A stretch of 64,000 bases of DNA from Coprinus comatus (lineage: Eukaryota; Basidiomycota; Agaricomycetes; Agaricales; Agaricaceae). A model generated the notes under the pieces. That model saw only the letters and a list, made by a program, of their open reading frames with translations, made no database searches and had not been told where the DNA came from. Location of the stretch: contig JAWPGT010000010.1 in NCBI GenBank assembly GCA_034638255.1, positions 849,333 to 913,332 on the forward strand. The letters are read 5' to 3'. The translations under genes and the position numbers were made by a program. This document shows, in pieces, positions 11,335 to 22,036 of the stretch; within the stretch, counting starts at the first letter, position 1, and each line of letters begins with the position of its first letter.

Positions 11335-12671
11335 TTGGCTTCAGTAGGACGCTTCTTTTCATTCATTTTCGTTTCCGAGCCATGTATTCTTTAGATATCA
11401 TTGATCATCTATCAGCATTCATATAAAGTACTATTCTTACTTTGCATCATGGACAATTCATTATTTGCACATATTCTTTGTTTTCTCATAGAACGTATCA
11501 TTGTATTATTGTTACATAAATATCTATTTGGTGCTAAATGGTTGTGATTTTTGTCAAAGCATTGTCACGGTGTTTGAGCTATAGTTCTCTATCTCAGTCG
11601 GAGTGATAGCAGAGTGTGTTGAGGGACGGCACTAACGTCTGAGTTCATACGTTTTCAGAGTGAGGTGCACATATTGATATTTATATGTTTGGTTTCTGTC
11701 TTCAGCCTTATACACCTTGTGATAAAAATATTTAATACTTGTTATACAAGTAAGATTGCAAATTTATTATACTACTATCATTGACCAGATGTTCGTTTTT
11801 CCCACAAGTTCGTATTTCGATTTTTAAAACACCGTCATCTAACATACTCTATTTATTGTTTGGTATTTACATGAGGAAACATGAGTTGTGTATTAGATAA
11901 ATAAAAACAGGGAAACCATTATGCCTTTCACACTACCATCTCTCTCTCCGCCACATTTACCTCGGATCAGTGCCACTCTCATCAACTCCAACTCTTAAGT
12001 GTAGTAGTATACTGCTATAACTTTACAAGTAACAAGCCTACAGGCTACAACTCACGAATGAATAGAGCTTCATTGGAACTTAATGACAATGTCACACCTT
12101 ATACTGATCATCTTTCAGGATCATGGAACACTACAACAACCTAATTGATCTAATATTGCAGACCTTTTTTTGCATATGCATGAACCTGACATCACATTTA
12201 AATGGGCTTTTGAGAATCAATACAGTAAAAAGTAGACTAAAAATAGAAATAATTATGATGACGGGGGGTTGAATAAACATTTTCACGCCGATGCATATGG
12301 CAGTTCTTCTCAGCCTCTTCTGATATCAGACTTCCGCTGTTACTCAATTGGGTAACTGGGCGTGGAAAGTACGCGTTGTTTACTAGGTTCACACGGGTCT
12401 CAGAAGCTTGTATCAAATAAACCCACACACAAGATGTACCAGTCCGCTGTCACGACTATGGTGCAGAGCACTTAGTCACCAACTATTTTGTACAACTCAT
12501 TTAGCACATCCACAACTTAATATTTTTCTTATCCCTCTAACCAAATAGCTTAGATTAGCGATATGAAGCATTTGGTTAGACAGATTTTTGATATCTTCAA
12601 AATTGAGGGAGATAAAAAAGTGATACATTTGAGATTTTGCCGCATTACTATATATGGGATGGATTACTATA
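11335..12671. other. intergenic, no gene seen
   Basis: This AT-rich interval of 1.3 kb lies between the zinc-finger gene and the DDE transposon. It should contain the left end of that transposon. I compared it with 24860-25250 and could not find a convincing terminal inverted repeat. Confidence 0.4.
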
Positions 12672-13392
12672 TTAGGAAGGACCCTGTATATCCATACTTT
12701 GTGCTACCTTCTCGGAAACTCTACGATGTGAAGCAAATCTGCGTGAACTAAAGGCCTGAACATGTGTCAAAGCCTCTTGAGCATCAAGACTTTTCTCATA
12801 TGCATCAATCCATCTCCAAACTCGATGCTCCCACTTGCGTATAAGCTCCACAGACACTGAGTTTAATGCCAATGGCATATTTTCTTGAAGTGTTGGAAAC
12901 GTGTAATCACAGTGCCCTCGCAAGTACTGCTTAACAGCACCCCAAAAGTATTCAATGAAGTTAAGCTCACAATGGAACTTGGGGAGAATAATGCAAAGGT
13001 GTCCTCTAGCTTCAACAATCTCTTGAATAAGGGATTTTTGTTCCATAAAGTCGGGTTGATGATTGAGAATTGTCTTTGCACAGCAATTAATGCCATCTGA
13101 GAAGCACTTTTTGCTTCCTTCTTTTTTCTTTGTACACTCCTTTTTCATTCCTGGTTTATAAAGCCCTCGTTCCATCAACACAACCTTCATACCCTTTGGA
13201 AGTCCTGGAAACTGGGGGTGATTGTGAGAAAAAACCATAGGTTGTATGATTTTTCGTCCATCTTGAATATACCATCCATCACGAAGAAGCCCTTGCTTTC
13301 CACCAGGATTCATATTCATACGAGAGGTAAGTAAAGCATTTTCTGCATATGCAGAATGTCCCTGTGAGTTATCAACCATGAGCAGCATTTGA
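12672..13392 (-). pseudogene. DDE transposase, C-terminal half (disrupted)
   Basis: This half encodes about 238 residues. MVDNSQGHSAYAENALLTSR carries the second catalytic Asp. Then come GRKIIQPMVFSHNHPQFPG, a Cys/Lys-rich stretch, and KFHCELNFIEYFWGAVKQYL with the catalytic Glu in the NxIExxW context typical of Tc1/mariner/IS630-like DDE enzymes. The C-terminal tail (AFSSRRFASHRRVSEK) is basic. The Asp-to-Glu spacing of about 130 residues is far longer than the 34-39 of classic Tc1/mariner, so it belongs to a divergent branch; many basidiomycete genomes carry similar proteins. It is separated from its start by 9.5 kb of LTR DNA and cannot be expressed whole. Confidence 0.8.
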
Positions 13393-13627
13393 TGTTACGG
13401 TTTCATATTTATCACGACTAATCATTAGAACTAATGATGGACGATAGTGTACTTTCTCTTACTCGTTTCACATAGCCTTGGACTACTGTTTCGTATAGCC
13501 TCGGACTAGCACTTTCTATGGACTTCCACTTGTCGTTTCACTCACTGTTTCAGCTGTAGATAGTTTCACTCTCCTGTCTCACATGTATCAAGCATAGCCT
13601 ACAACCTGTACTCGTAGTTGTATAAAT
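13393..13627 (-). repeat. solo LTR, left piece
   Basis: This is the distal 235 bp of a 520-bp solo LTR; the rest is at 22574-22858. It is the reverse complement of the right part of the Gypsy LTRs. It is flanked on the left by TTTGA (13388-13392), matching TTTGA at 22859-22863. It is split by insertion of the full Gypsy element. Confidence 0.9.
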
Positions 13628-14147
13628 TGTTATAATCTTGCCTATACCTCCGTTTTGGTATAGACGATGCTACGATGGATCTCTTCAAGATGCTCGTAGG
13701 AGGAGAACGTCTACTCAGACTGAGACTATTTTCAGGGGACGACCTCCACAGTACTCGGACTGTAGATCACAGGTGTTCCTTACTAGTAAGCCGTTCGTGC
13801 AAGAGTTAGAGCTGACTCCGGTTCTAGGTATCAAGTTGAGGGCGAAGAACGAGATAGAGTAGAAGCAACTTAGAGTATTAAGCTGAGGCTTAATCTCTGT
13901 CGCTGTCCATGTATTTATACAACTACGAGTACAGGTTGTAGGCTATGCTTGATACATGTGAGACAGGAGAGTGAAACTATCTACAGCTGAAACAGTGAGT
14001 GAAACGACAAGTGGAAGTCCGTAGAAAGTGCTAGTCCGAGGCTATACAAAACAGTAGTCCAAGGCTATGTGAAACGAGTAAGAGAAAGTACACTATCGTC
14101 CATCATTAGTTCTAATGATTAGTCGTGATAAATATGAAACCGTAACA
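13628..14147 (-). repeat. 3' LTR of the Gypsy element
   Basis: This 520-bp LTR starts TGTTATAATC on the plus strand and ends CCGTAACA. It holds a TATTTATA on the plus strand, TATAAATA in the transcribed sense, near 13912-13919. It is flanked on the left by the duplicated TAAAT. Confidence 0.95.
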
Positions 14148-14160
14148 TTATCCCCTTTCT
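14148..14160 (-). other. polypurine tract next to the 3' LTR
   Basis: In the sense direction the bases just before the 3' LTR read AGAAAGGGGATAA. This purine run directly abuts the LTR, as expected for the plus-strand DNA primer of LTR retrotransposons. Confidence 0.8.
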
Positions 14161-14258
14161 AGAGAACTAGTCCATAGTTCATAAATAATAGTTCAAGGTA
14201 GTAGTCCAGACGAAAATAAGAAGGAAAGAAAAAGTACTCAAAGAAAATAGGTCCACGT

Positions 14259-16304
14259 TTAGACACGTCTGTCATAGCGAGAGGGTCGAGTTTGGTAGGC
14301 GGGCAGCGGAGTGGGTGGTCTGGCAGGAAGAGGGTGGCGTACTGCTGAAGTGGGGATTTCCCAAAGAGGAGGAGTATGTGAAATGCGGTGTAGGAACTGG
14401 GAGGGGTGGCGGATTTCATCTACTCGGCGGTTGTCTTGCTCATCTCGATAGGTGACTCGGTTAGGTGGCAATCTGGGGTTGACCCATGGTCTGGCATCTC
14501 CTCGATAGTTTCCATCGTTCTCCAAGTTGGTAGGAAAGGGACACTCGTTTGTAAGAGGAGCGAGGGTTCGACGAGCCAGAATTCGATCCGAAGTGGGATG
14601 AGTGGTTAACAGATAAGTAGTGGTGAATTCGGGGTTTCGGTTCTCATCAAGATGTCGAGGGAGAGGAGTGAGGAGGGAGGAAGTATGTCCGACACGATGA
14701 AATTGTAGTCCATGAGCTTTCTGGGTGCCAAAGATCTCGGGAGTGATTTGATCTTGAGCTCTTGTAAGTGCGATGGGAGTGGCTGGTTCCAGGGGCTCGG
14801 GAGTATTGAGTCGAGAGACAATGACTGGGGATGTGGGTCGATTCTTGCAAGTCCAGGAATAATGTCCCATGGTGTTGCAGAATCGGCATTGGTAGTCAGG
14901 GCATGACGATCCAATGTGTCCGACTAATCCACAGACAATGCAACCGTAATCATAACACTTCTTTTCTTCGTCAGTGAACTGGTTGTAGACCAGTAAGGGA
15001 ATATCCTTCTTCATGATGTCTTCCTTCAACTTGTAGACCGGGAACCTTCCAAATCGTTGCTCAAAATCTCCAGAACTGATGATCTTATCAGCCAGTTCCT
15101 TTAATGACGATGCATAGTGAACTGCTCTTGACGATTCGAATGGTGGGTTGGAGATATTTCGTAAGATACGGGCCTCTCGTCGGTTTGGGGGATGGTAAAG
15201 AGCGGGCGTGGTGTATCGATACGGATATCTGGAACCAAGGTTGGCGAATGGATGGTCTGGGGCGATTGGATAGGTATTGGGGATGTTGGTAAGGAGATTG
15301 GCGGGAGGAATCTGGCTAGCTGGGAGGCTGGGGTTCTCACGTCCAACATTTCTAGGAACATTCGATCCCGTTGGGTCATCTGGTCGTGGAGGGTTGGTTG
15401 TGGGGGTAGAGGCTTCTGAGATCTCCGATGCACGGGCGAGGTACTTGGTAACGGTCTCCCCGAGTTGTCGAACGAAGTATAATTGTGCCAAGCGACCGGG
15501 TGCGGAGGTTGGAGCATATCGTTCTGCTCGTGCCATCGACGCAATGTGGGTGAGGACATTCCAGAGTTCATAGAGTTTCTCGAAATATGGAAGGGAGAGA
15601 AACTCGGCATTGGATCCAGCTGGTAACTCTCGTGGTGCCTCTCCATCCTCATGGTAGGAGAGCATGTTTGGATGTCCAACTCCCCTTCTCCAGTTATAGT
15701 GATTTCCCCATTCCGATGTACTCGAATTATGAATGGAGGGGGTGGCAGGTGCGCTTCTCGGGTGAATTTCCGTCGCAAATACTGGTTCAGGCGAGTTACC
15801 ATCTGACCTAGAGGGTGCAGTGGTCGGTCGTTCAATGAGGGGAGAGACTGCGTCTGGAGTTGCGATGCGGGGTATGGGGTGAGCAATGGGTGTCTCTGTT
15901 TGATCCATGGTAGGTGGAATGGCATTGAATCTTGCCAGGACGATGGCTGCAGCAAGTTGGGGTTCTTCAATCAGAGTTGTTCCAGGTGGGTAAGTACCAC
16001 GAGCGATAAGAGTGTCAATGTGCAGGCGATTGAGAATGTGAGGAGGAATATCCTCGATAGCAGTATCAAGAAGAACTTGAACTTCTGGATCGTCCAGTCG
16101 AAGTTGGTTAGGATCAAAAGCTGGATTGAAAGCAAGAGGAGTATTGATAGCTCCTGTTGTAGATGCAGTTCGAGGGGGTGTGGTTGCTGGTGACGGAAAG
16201 GTATCATTGGTGGTTGAGCTTAGGCTCGGTGTGGAAGATGAGTGAGAGGAGGGCGAGTATTCAAGAGGAGAGGGGCCTGAGGTAGAGTCTTGTTGTTGGG
16301 TCAT
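14259..16304 (-). CDS. extra Gypsy ORF with two CCHC zinc knuckles
   Basis: This 681-residue ORF lies downstream of pol in the same element. Its ATG overlaps the pol stop codon as ATGA (16304-16301), which suggests termination-reinitiation. The N-terminal 250 residues are Ser/Thr/Pro-rich and probably disordered. A middle segment (NAEFLSLPYFEKLYELWNVL) looks helical. Near residues 455-500 two knuckles follow each other, CIVCGLVGHIGSSC and CRFCNTMGHYSWTC, both CX2CX4HX4C. Zinc knuckles bind nucleic acid and are usual in Gag, but the element's gag already has one, so this may be a second Gag-like or RNA-binding protein. No protease, envelope or membrane segment is seen. Its function is unknown. 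Confidence 0.8.
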   Translation of the reverse strand: MTQQQDSTSGPSPLEYSPSSHSSSTPSLSSTTNDTFPSPATTPPRTASTTGAINTPLAFNPAFDPNQLRLDDPEVQVLLDTAIEDIPPHILNRLHIDTLIARGTYPPGTTLIEEPQLAAAIVLARFNAIPPTMDQTETPIAHPIPRIATPDAVSPLIERPTTAPSRSDGNSPEPVFATEIHPRSAPATPSIHNSSTSEWGNHYNWRRGVGHPNMLSYHEDGEAPRELPAGSNAEFLSLPYFEKLYELWNVLTHIASMARAERYAPTSAPGRLAQLYFVRQLGETVTKYLARASEISEASTPTTNPPRPDDPTGSNVPRNVGRENPSLPASQIPPANLLTNIPNTYPIAPDHPFANLGSRYPYRYTTPALYHPPNRREARILRNISNPPFESSRAVHYASSLKELADKIISSGDFEQRFGRFPVYKLKEDIMKKDIPLLVYNQFTDEEKKCYDYGCIVCGLVGHIGSSCPDYQCRFCNTMGHYSWTCKNRPTSPVIVSRLNTPEPLEPATPIALTRAQDQITPEIFGTQKAHGLQFHRVGHTSSLLTPLPRHLDENRNPEFTTTYLLTTHPTSDRILARRTLAPLTNECPFPTNLENDGNYRGDARPWVNPRLPPNRVTYRDEQDNRRVDEIRHPSQFLHRISHTPPLWEIPTSAVRHPLPARPPTPLPAYQTRPSRYDRRV

Positions 16305-19300
16305 TTATATCTGCGAGGGGGGGTAGAGAGTGTCTTCTTTGGAGGAGCCCTTTTAAGTGAAAGGCGATGGTTCTTCTGGTATTCTTCAAACAGTTCTTTT
16401 GCTGAATCTGAAACATTCTCTTCTGGTTCCCAAGTATTCTCTGAGTCAGGAAATCCCTTCCATTTGATCAAATACTTCATCTTGTTTCTACTCCTTTTGT
16501 GATTAATGATTGCTTCGACTTCCCAGTGTTCTTCTCCATCTATCAAATCAGGGATGGTTTCAGCGGAAGGCTTGTTTGGGTTGATCTCGTTTTGAACTGC
16601 GGGTTTCAACAGAGCCACATGAAACGTATCATAGATCTTCCATGAAGTTGGTAGAAGCAGTTGATAAGTCAGAGGTCCTTTGCGTTTTAGGATCTTGAAT
16701 GGACCTTGACGTTTCGGCTTGATCTTCGATGATTGGTATTGGATGGGAAGGTTCTTCGCATTTAGATAAACTTCATCCCCTTCATTATAGGTTGGATAAT
16801 GAGGGCGTTTGACACAAGAAGCTATCACTTTAGCTGCGGATTGATAGGCTAGCAGTGCTTCGTGTCTGAAGCGATCAAGTTTTCGAACATGATCATCGAC
16901 TGATGGTGCACCAGATTCTTCCATGACATTGGGGAAGGATGGTGGATTTGTTCCAGTCATAATTTCTAGTGGTGATCGTTTGTTGGCGGCATGGGGACGG
17001 GAGTTGTAACTGAATTCGAGAAGTGGAAGTGCGTCGACCCAGTCATTCGGTTGGTTGTTGCAGTAGATCGAGAGATATGTTTCAATCTCTTGATTAGCTC
17101 GTTCTGTTGCACCATCTGTTTGGGGATGGTATGCCGTAGAAGGTTTCCAGTTGATCTGGAGCATTTCAAAGAACCTTTGGGCAGCTTTAGAAGCAAAACG
17201 AGGATCACGATCTGAGACAATAGTGTTGGGGGTACCAAACCGTTTGTAGACGTTGTCGATCAGGAGTTTCGAAATATCGGTGAAGGTGCAGGTTTTCGAC
17301 GTTGGACAGAGTATTATCCCCTTCGATAATCCGCGATCTATCACGGATAATATAGAATCAAATTTTCCGCAAGGAGGGAGATCGGTGATTAAGTCCATAG
17401 CTATATCGCCAAAAACACGCATGGATTCGGATGGAGGAAGTGGTTGGAATGGAGGTTTTGCAGGATTCCGATCAATCTTGAATTGTTGGCATTGTGGACA
17501 GGCTTTGACATAGTTGGTAATGAAATCGCGCATTCCAGGCCATTTCACTATTAACTGAATTCGTCTTAATGTTTCATCTATTCCAGGGTGTCCTGCGGAA
17601 TGATGATCATGATGCTGTGCTAGAAGTCGTTGTTTCTCCTTCAGAGTGGGTTCTTGGGCAATTAAGGCAGGTTCAGTTGAAGTGGCGTTTAAGAATAGCT
17701 TGTTTGGTAAAACCACAATGTCCACATTTTCTTCGGCAGAGTCAAAGTTATGATCTGGTCGTCTAGAGAGTGCATCTGCAGCAGGAATTTCTTTTCCTGG
17801 TTTGTGTTTTATCACAAAATTGTATTTCTGCAGTTCAGCCCATGTGCGAGCTTGACGACGTGACAGCTTCTGCGAATCTTGCCAAAAATGGAGATTGTTG
17901 TGATCACTGTGCACAGTTACTATATGCGGTGATCCCAGTAGGTAGTGGCGCCAGTCATCAAAAGCTTGTTTGATCGCAAGGAGTTCTTTGTCCGGAGTAG
18001 GATAGTTGCGTTCCGCAGGTCCAAGGGATTTAGAACGGAATGCACAAGGACGAGTAACTCCGTTTTCATCAGTTTGACATAGAACACCTCCCGTTGCAAA
18101 GTCAGAAGCATCTGTTTCGACATGGAATGGTTTGTGGGGATCGGGAGTGAGAAGGATAGATCCGTTTGCAAACATGTCCTTAACAGTGTTAAAAGCTTCT
18201 TCTGCTTCTGGGGTCCATTTAAATGCTACCGATTTGCGTAGAAGGTCATTTAGAGGACGGGTGATATTGGCGTAGTCTTTGATGAATTTTCGGTAGAAGT
18301 TTGCAAATCCTAAGAACTTTCTAACTTCGCGTTGTGATGTTGGAATAGGCCATTCTGCAATTCCAGCCAGTTTGTCTTCGGACATGGTGATACTGTTCTG
18401 GCTTATTGTCATTCCTAGGAATTCTATGGAGGTTTTCTCGAATTCACATTTCTCGGTCTTGAGATAAAGATCGTTTTCTTGGACTCTTTTTAGAACTTCA
18501 AGAGTCATCTTGTTAAGATCTTGCTTGTTATCAGAGAAAATGAGAATGTCATCCATATAGACAATAACTGCTGTACAACCAGGTTTGTCAATGAGATCTC
18601 GGAAGATATGATCCATCATTGCCTGGAACGTTGCAGGAGAATTTGTCATTCCAAAGAACATAACAGTGGGTTCGAAAAGACCGAATGGAGTTTTAAATGC
18701 TCCTTTCCATTGGTCTCCGTCAAAGATGTGAACATTGTTATATCCAAGACGAACGTCCATTTTGGTGAAGTATTTAGCTTCACGGAGGCGATCCATAATT
18801 GAGCTGACATTGGGAATGGGATAGGCGTTTTTCACAGTGTGGGAATTGAGATAGCGATAATCTTGACATGGTCTAAGAGACTTTCCATCTTTCTTATTGA
18901 CGAAAAAGAATGGTGATGCCATAGGAGATTTAGATGGTCGGATATATCCTTTGGCTAGGTTCTCATCAAGAAAGGTTTTTAATTCATCCATTTCAGCCGG
19001 TGCAAGGCGATATGGTTTGTAAGACTTTGGAGTGAAGGTTTCTTTTAGATCGATGCGATGATCACAAGGTCGTGATGGAGGAAATCGTTCTGAGGCCTTC
19101 TTGTCAAAGACGGGAAGATATTTCCATAATGTTCTAGGAACTATTTCCTTTGGATCGGAAGATGTGGCTTTTGCATGCTTTTGAGATATAAGTTGGGATG
19201 CAGAAGTTTTGGCATTGATTTGTATGAGGCGGCCAGCCAATCCAGTGTCAAGGGTATCAGGGAGCGATTGTGCAGCAATGCGGAGGTTTTTAGGAACATC

Positions 19301-19981
19301 AATTGGGTCTTCACTGTAGCAGGTGACTTCATTGATTGTGATAGAATTTTCTAGTTGGGAGCAGGAGATGGTTCTAGAAGATGGTGAACGCCATCGGAAT
19401 GTTTTGGCAGTCCAATCAATGTCAGGATTGTACTGTTCCAAAAAGGAAAACCCTAGAATGGCAGGGTGTTTTCCAATTCCAATAACATAGGCATCTGTCT
19501 TGATGTTTCGTCCATCAATGATGCATTCCACAACTACTTTTTCAGTGATTGTTCCACTGATATTTTCTGTTCCATCGACATTCGTAACAGCAATTGGGGG
19601 TTCCACAGGGATTCGTTGGAGGTTAAGGGAGCGTGCAGTTTTCTCAGAAATGAAGTTTCCTTGAGCTCCTGAGTCAATCAGGGCATTGAGGGTGGCGATC
19701 TGGTGGGAGCGGTGATTTTGAAGATAGATGGGTAGATAAATAGATTTTTCGTTGCGGGACAGGATAAGAGGAATAACGGAAATGTTCACTGGCGGTGAAT
19801 TGTCTGGTTCGGGAGAATAAATAGGGTCCGGTATGTCCATTGTCTTTGAGGTAGAGGAGTGAGTAGTACTAATGTCCGATTCATCGTCTGTAAAGGAGAG
19901 ATTGTCTGAGTCTTGAGAGTCTTCATGAATCACCGAAAGGATAGCGGAGGCTGGATGGGTTCGACTTGTCGCCTTAAGCAA
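16301..19981 (-). CDS. pol: Gypsy Pol polyprotein with chromodomain
   Basis: This 1,226-residue frame begins at TTG with no ATG, so translation probably depends on gag. Domains in order are: aspartic protease (LIDSGAQGNFISEK, about 100-115); reverse transcriptase with YMDDILIF near 475; RNase H with VETDASDFATGG near 620; integrase zinc domain (HHDHHSAGHPG then CPQCQQFK, about 780-830); integrase catalytic D, D, E (AMDLITDLPP, VSDRDPRF, ATERANQEIE, about 860-960); and a chromodomain (VEAIINHKRS, YLIKWKGFPDSENTWEPEEN, about 1147-1200), which in chromoviruses targets integration to marked chromatin. The frame is -1 relative to gag. The two meet at a T5 run before the gag stop (AATTTTTAG), a possible slippage site. 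All catalytic residues appear present. Confidence 0.95.
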   Translation of the reverse strand: MLKATSRTHPASAILSVIHEDSQDSDNLSFTDDESDISTTHSSTSKTMDIPDPIYSPEPDNSPPVNISVIPLILSRNEKSIYLPIYLQNHRSHQIATLNALIDSGAQGNFISEKTARSLNLQRIPVEPPIAVTNVDGTENISGTITEKVVVECIIDGRNIKTDAYVIGIGKHPAILGFSFLEQYNPDIDWTAKTFRWRSPSSRTISCSQLENSITINEVTCYSEDPIDVPKNLRIAAQSLPDTLDTGLAGRLIQINAKTSASQLISQKHAKATSSDPKEIVPRTLWKYLPVFDKKASERFPPSRPCDHRIDLKETFTPKSYKPYRLAPAEMDELKTFLDENLAKGYIRPSKSPMASPFFFVNKKDGKSLRPCQDYRYLNSHTVKNAYPIPNVSSIMDRLREAKYFTKMDVRLGYNNVHIFDGDQWKGAFKTPFGLFEPTVMFFGMTNSPATFQAMMDHIFRDLIDKPGCTAVIVYMDDILIFSDNKQDLNKMTLEVLKRVQENDLYLKTEKCEFEKTSIEFLGMTISQNSITMSEDKLAGIAEWPIPTSQREVRKFLGFANFYRKFIKDYANITRPLNDLLRKSVAFKWTPEAEEAFNTVKDMFANGSILLTPDPHKPFHVETDASDFATGGVLCQTDENGVTRPCAFRSKSLGPAERNYPTPDKELLAIKQAFDDWRHYLLGSPHIVTVHSDHNNLHFWQDSQKLSRRQARTWAELQKYNFVIKHKPGKEIPAADALSRRPDHNFDSAEENVDIVVLPNKLFLNATSTEPALIAQEPTLKEKQRLLAQHHDHHSAGHPGIDETLRRIQLIVKWPGMRDFITNYVKACPQCQQFKIDRNPAKPPFQPLPPSESMRVFGDIAMDLITDLPPCGKFDSILSVIDRGLSKGIILCPTSKTCTFTDISKLLIDNVYKRFGTPNTIVSDRDPRFASKAAQRFFEMLQINWKPSTAYHPQTDGATERANQEIETYLSIYCNNQPNDWVDALPLLEFSYNSRPHAANKRSPLEIMTGTNPPSFPNVMEESGAPSVDDHVRKLDRFRHEALLAYQSAAKVIASCVKRPHYPTYNEGDEVYLNAKNLPIQYQSSKIKPKRQGPFKILKRKGPLTYQLLLPTSWKIYDTFHVALLKPAVQNEINPNKPSAETIPDLIDGEEHWEVEAIINHKRSRNKMKYLIKWKGFPDSENTWEPEENVSDSAKELFEEYQKNHRLSLKRAPPKKTLSTPPRRYK

Positions 19982-19989
19982 AACCCGGC

Positions 19990-21673
19990 CTAAAAATTCA
20001 AATCTTCTTCATCTTCAATCAGTGTTGATGCCACTTTCATGAAGCTTCGGAATTTGTCAATTCCATTGTTCTTCTTCTTCTTTTTGAAAGGTCTGTTTGA
20101 TGAGGATGATTTCTTGTTGCGGGGTTTGGAGGATGAGGATTGACGTTTGGGGCATTCTCGGAAGAAATGTCCAGCATTTCCACAGGAGAAGCAGACACCT
20201 CGGCTACGACGTTCCTTTTGTCGTTCCGTAAGAACCATTCCAAGAATTAATTCGGCTTCATTTTCTTCATCAGATTCTTCTGAATCGGAAGAGTCAAAAT
20301 CTGGGATTCCAACCTCTTCGTATTCATCATCATCATATCGTCCAGTAGCATCAATCTCCATTGGTTCTCCTTGGGGTAGTTTGGAGATGTTGAAGTTATG
20401 TCTCTGATAGCTTTTTGGAGGACGAGGTTTGTGGTTGATCTGACGGATAGCTTGATCAAGTTGGGTGGCAATGGTAGTCCATTCATCGAATGTAGTTGGT
20501 TGAGGGTAGCGAAGAGCAATGGCTTCTCGGATTTTAGGAGGGAGGGTAGAATGGAATGAATCGACTTTGTAGGCATCATTGTCAATTCCAGCTAAGTCAA
20601 GAAGTTGTTTGACATTATTAACATGATCTTCCATATTTTGCCAAGGAAGCATGCGATAAGTCTTGAGCTTGTTGCGAGCGTCGGCAGCTTCAGCATGGGG
20701 TTGAAAAGCTCGGTCAAGACTTGTGATGAAATCACGCCATGTTCCATATCTGTATGTTCCAGCTTCATCTTTATGAGAACTCAAGTATTGCCTTCGGAAA
20801 TGACCACAACTCCCATGAGTTAATAATTGGAGAACAACTGGTATGGCTTGTTCTGTTTGGATAGCACCATTTCGAAAGTATTTGGGTTTCGATTGTAGGG
20901 CGAGGATGATGCTATCTTTCCAATTCTCATAATGGATGGGTTTTCCATCAAACCTTTCGATTGGGATATCGAACTTTCCATTGTAGTTTTCTTCAGTAGG
21001 TTGGTCGGTCATTCTGGAGGGAGGACGAGCTGGGTTTCTGGGTGTAGGTGATTGAGCACGAGAGTGGGTTTGTGAATTTGAGTGGATAGAAGCGTCGTCG
21101 GGTGATGAGGGGTTGGGATTGGGAGGATGAGTTCGGATAGGTGATGATGTAGGGAATAGATCTAGAGCAATGATCTTGTCGCGAACTGCGTTTCTGAGGT
21201 TTGCAAGTTCGTTGCTGTAGAATAGAGTTTTGGTTTTGTCGACTTCGATATCAGTTGTAAGATTGGGGTTTTCAACAGTGGGTTGATAGAGTCCGTCAAC
21301 TACCAGGTATAGGTCGTAGGTGTTGACTCGGATAAGAAGTGAGGTGGATTTATAGGGTAGTAGGAAACGGAAGATGTAGTGGATGTCAGCAGCGATTTGG
21401 GAACTTCCTGCTTCGTTGAGTTCTTGAAATCGTTTCCAGGTATCAACAAGACAACTTTGTTGGTCGTTTGAAAGTTTGATTCCGGGTGGAAGGTACCTCC
21501 TGATTGAAGGAGTTCCAAAGGTTGTACTGACCTCTGGGATTCGTACGGCGGAGTCAAAGAGATCAACTAGTTCTTGTTCGTTTGCGTCTCTGGATATGGG
21601 TGGTTGTCTGGAAGACGAGGGGGTGGAAGAGGAAATTCGGTGGGAGGCAATTGTGGAAACTTGGGGTGCTGCT
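19990..21673 (-). CDS. gag: Gypsy Gag, with long non-ATG N-terminal extension
   Basis: From the first ATG (21012) the ORF encodes 340 residues: a capsid-like helical region (FDGKPIHYENWKDSIILAL, WRDFITSLDRAFQ), an acidic patch (DSSDSEESDEENEAE) and one CCHC knuckle (CFSCGNAGHFFREC), then a basic Ser/Lys-rich tail. The same frame stays open upstream from 21012 to about 21673, over 200 codons, without an ATG. That part reads like protein (LVDLFDSAVRIPEV, LVDTWKRFQELNEAG, YLVVDGLYQP). Either translation starts at a non-AUG codon, or a spliced leader joins at the CTGCCTTTAG acceptor-like site near 21674. The boundary with pol is described under pol. Confidence 0.85.
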
Positions 21674-21812
21674 TGCTAAAGGCAGCCCTTCTTCTTTAAG
21701 AGGGTATGTTCTCAGCCACTACTTGCTTAAGGTAGACCTGCTCGACAGCGAGGTATGTTATCAGCCACTACTTGCTTAAGGTAGTCCTGCTCGACGGCGA
21801 GGTATGTTATCA
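21674..21812 (-). repeat. three-copy tandem repeat in the Gypsy leader, about 49 bp unit
   Basis: Each unit contains TATGTTATCAGCCACTACTT (first copy TATGTTCTCAGCC...) followed by AAGGTAGNCCTGCTCGAC. The second and third copies are nearly identical and the first is shorter and diverged. A looser threefold repeat follows toward the LTR (about 21915-22035), built on the words CAGAGACTCTGGTTAGGAG, CAGAGACCTGGGTTAGAGG and GATATCCGGGTTAGGGA. They lie in the untranslated leader and could shape RNA packaging or translation. Confidence 0.7.
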
Positions 21813-22036
21813 GCCCGGATCTTGATCCTATGCGTGAGGGTTTGTGCTAATTTTCCAAATAATGACGGTTGCGGGTTAGGCGGTTGTCAAAGGAATAAAA
21901 GCAAGGGGTTGCAGAGACTCTGGTTAGGAGTTCGCACGGAGTTGGGTTGGGGAGGGTGACGAGTGCAGAGACCTGGGTTAGAGGTTCGCGGAGGAAGACG
22001 ATGACAGATATCCGGGTTAGGGATTCGTCGAGTTGT

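Noticed and set aside
13638..13862. A 74-codon ORF starting MPIPPFWYRR present in all three LTR copies
   Set aside because: It lies within the LTR and is antisense to the element. Its repetition only reflects LTR identity. It is not evidence of a gene.
21915..22035. A tRNA-like primer or T-loop match (TCGACGAATCCC) near the 5' LTR
   Set aside because: It is in the tRNA sense orientation, not the complement a primer site needs, and is part of a degenerate leader repeat.
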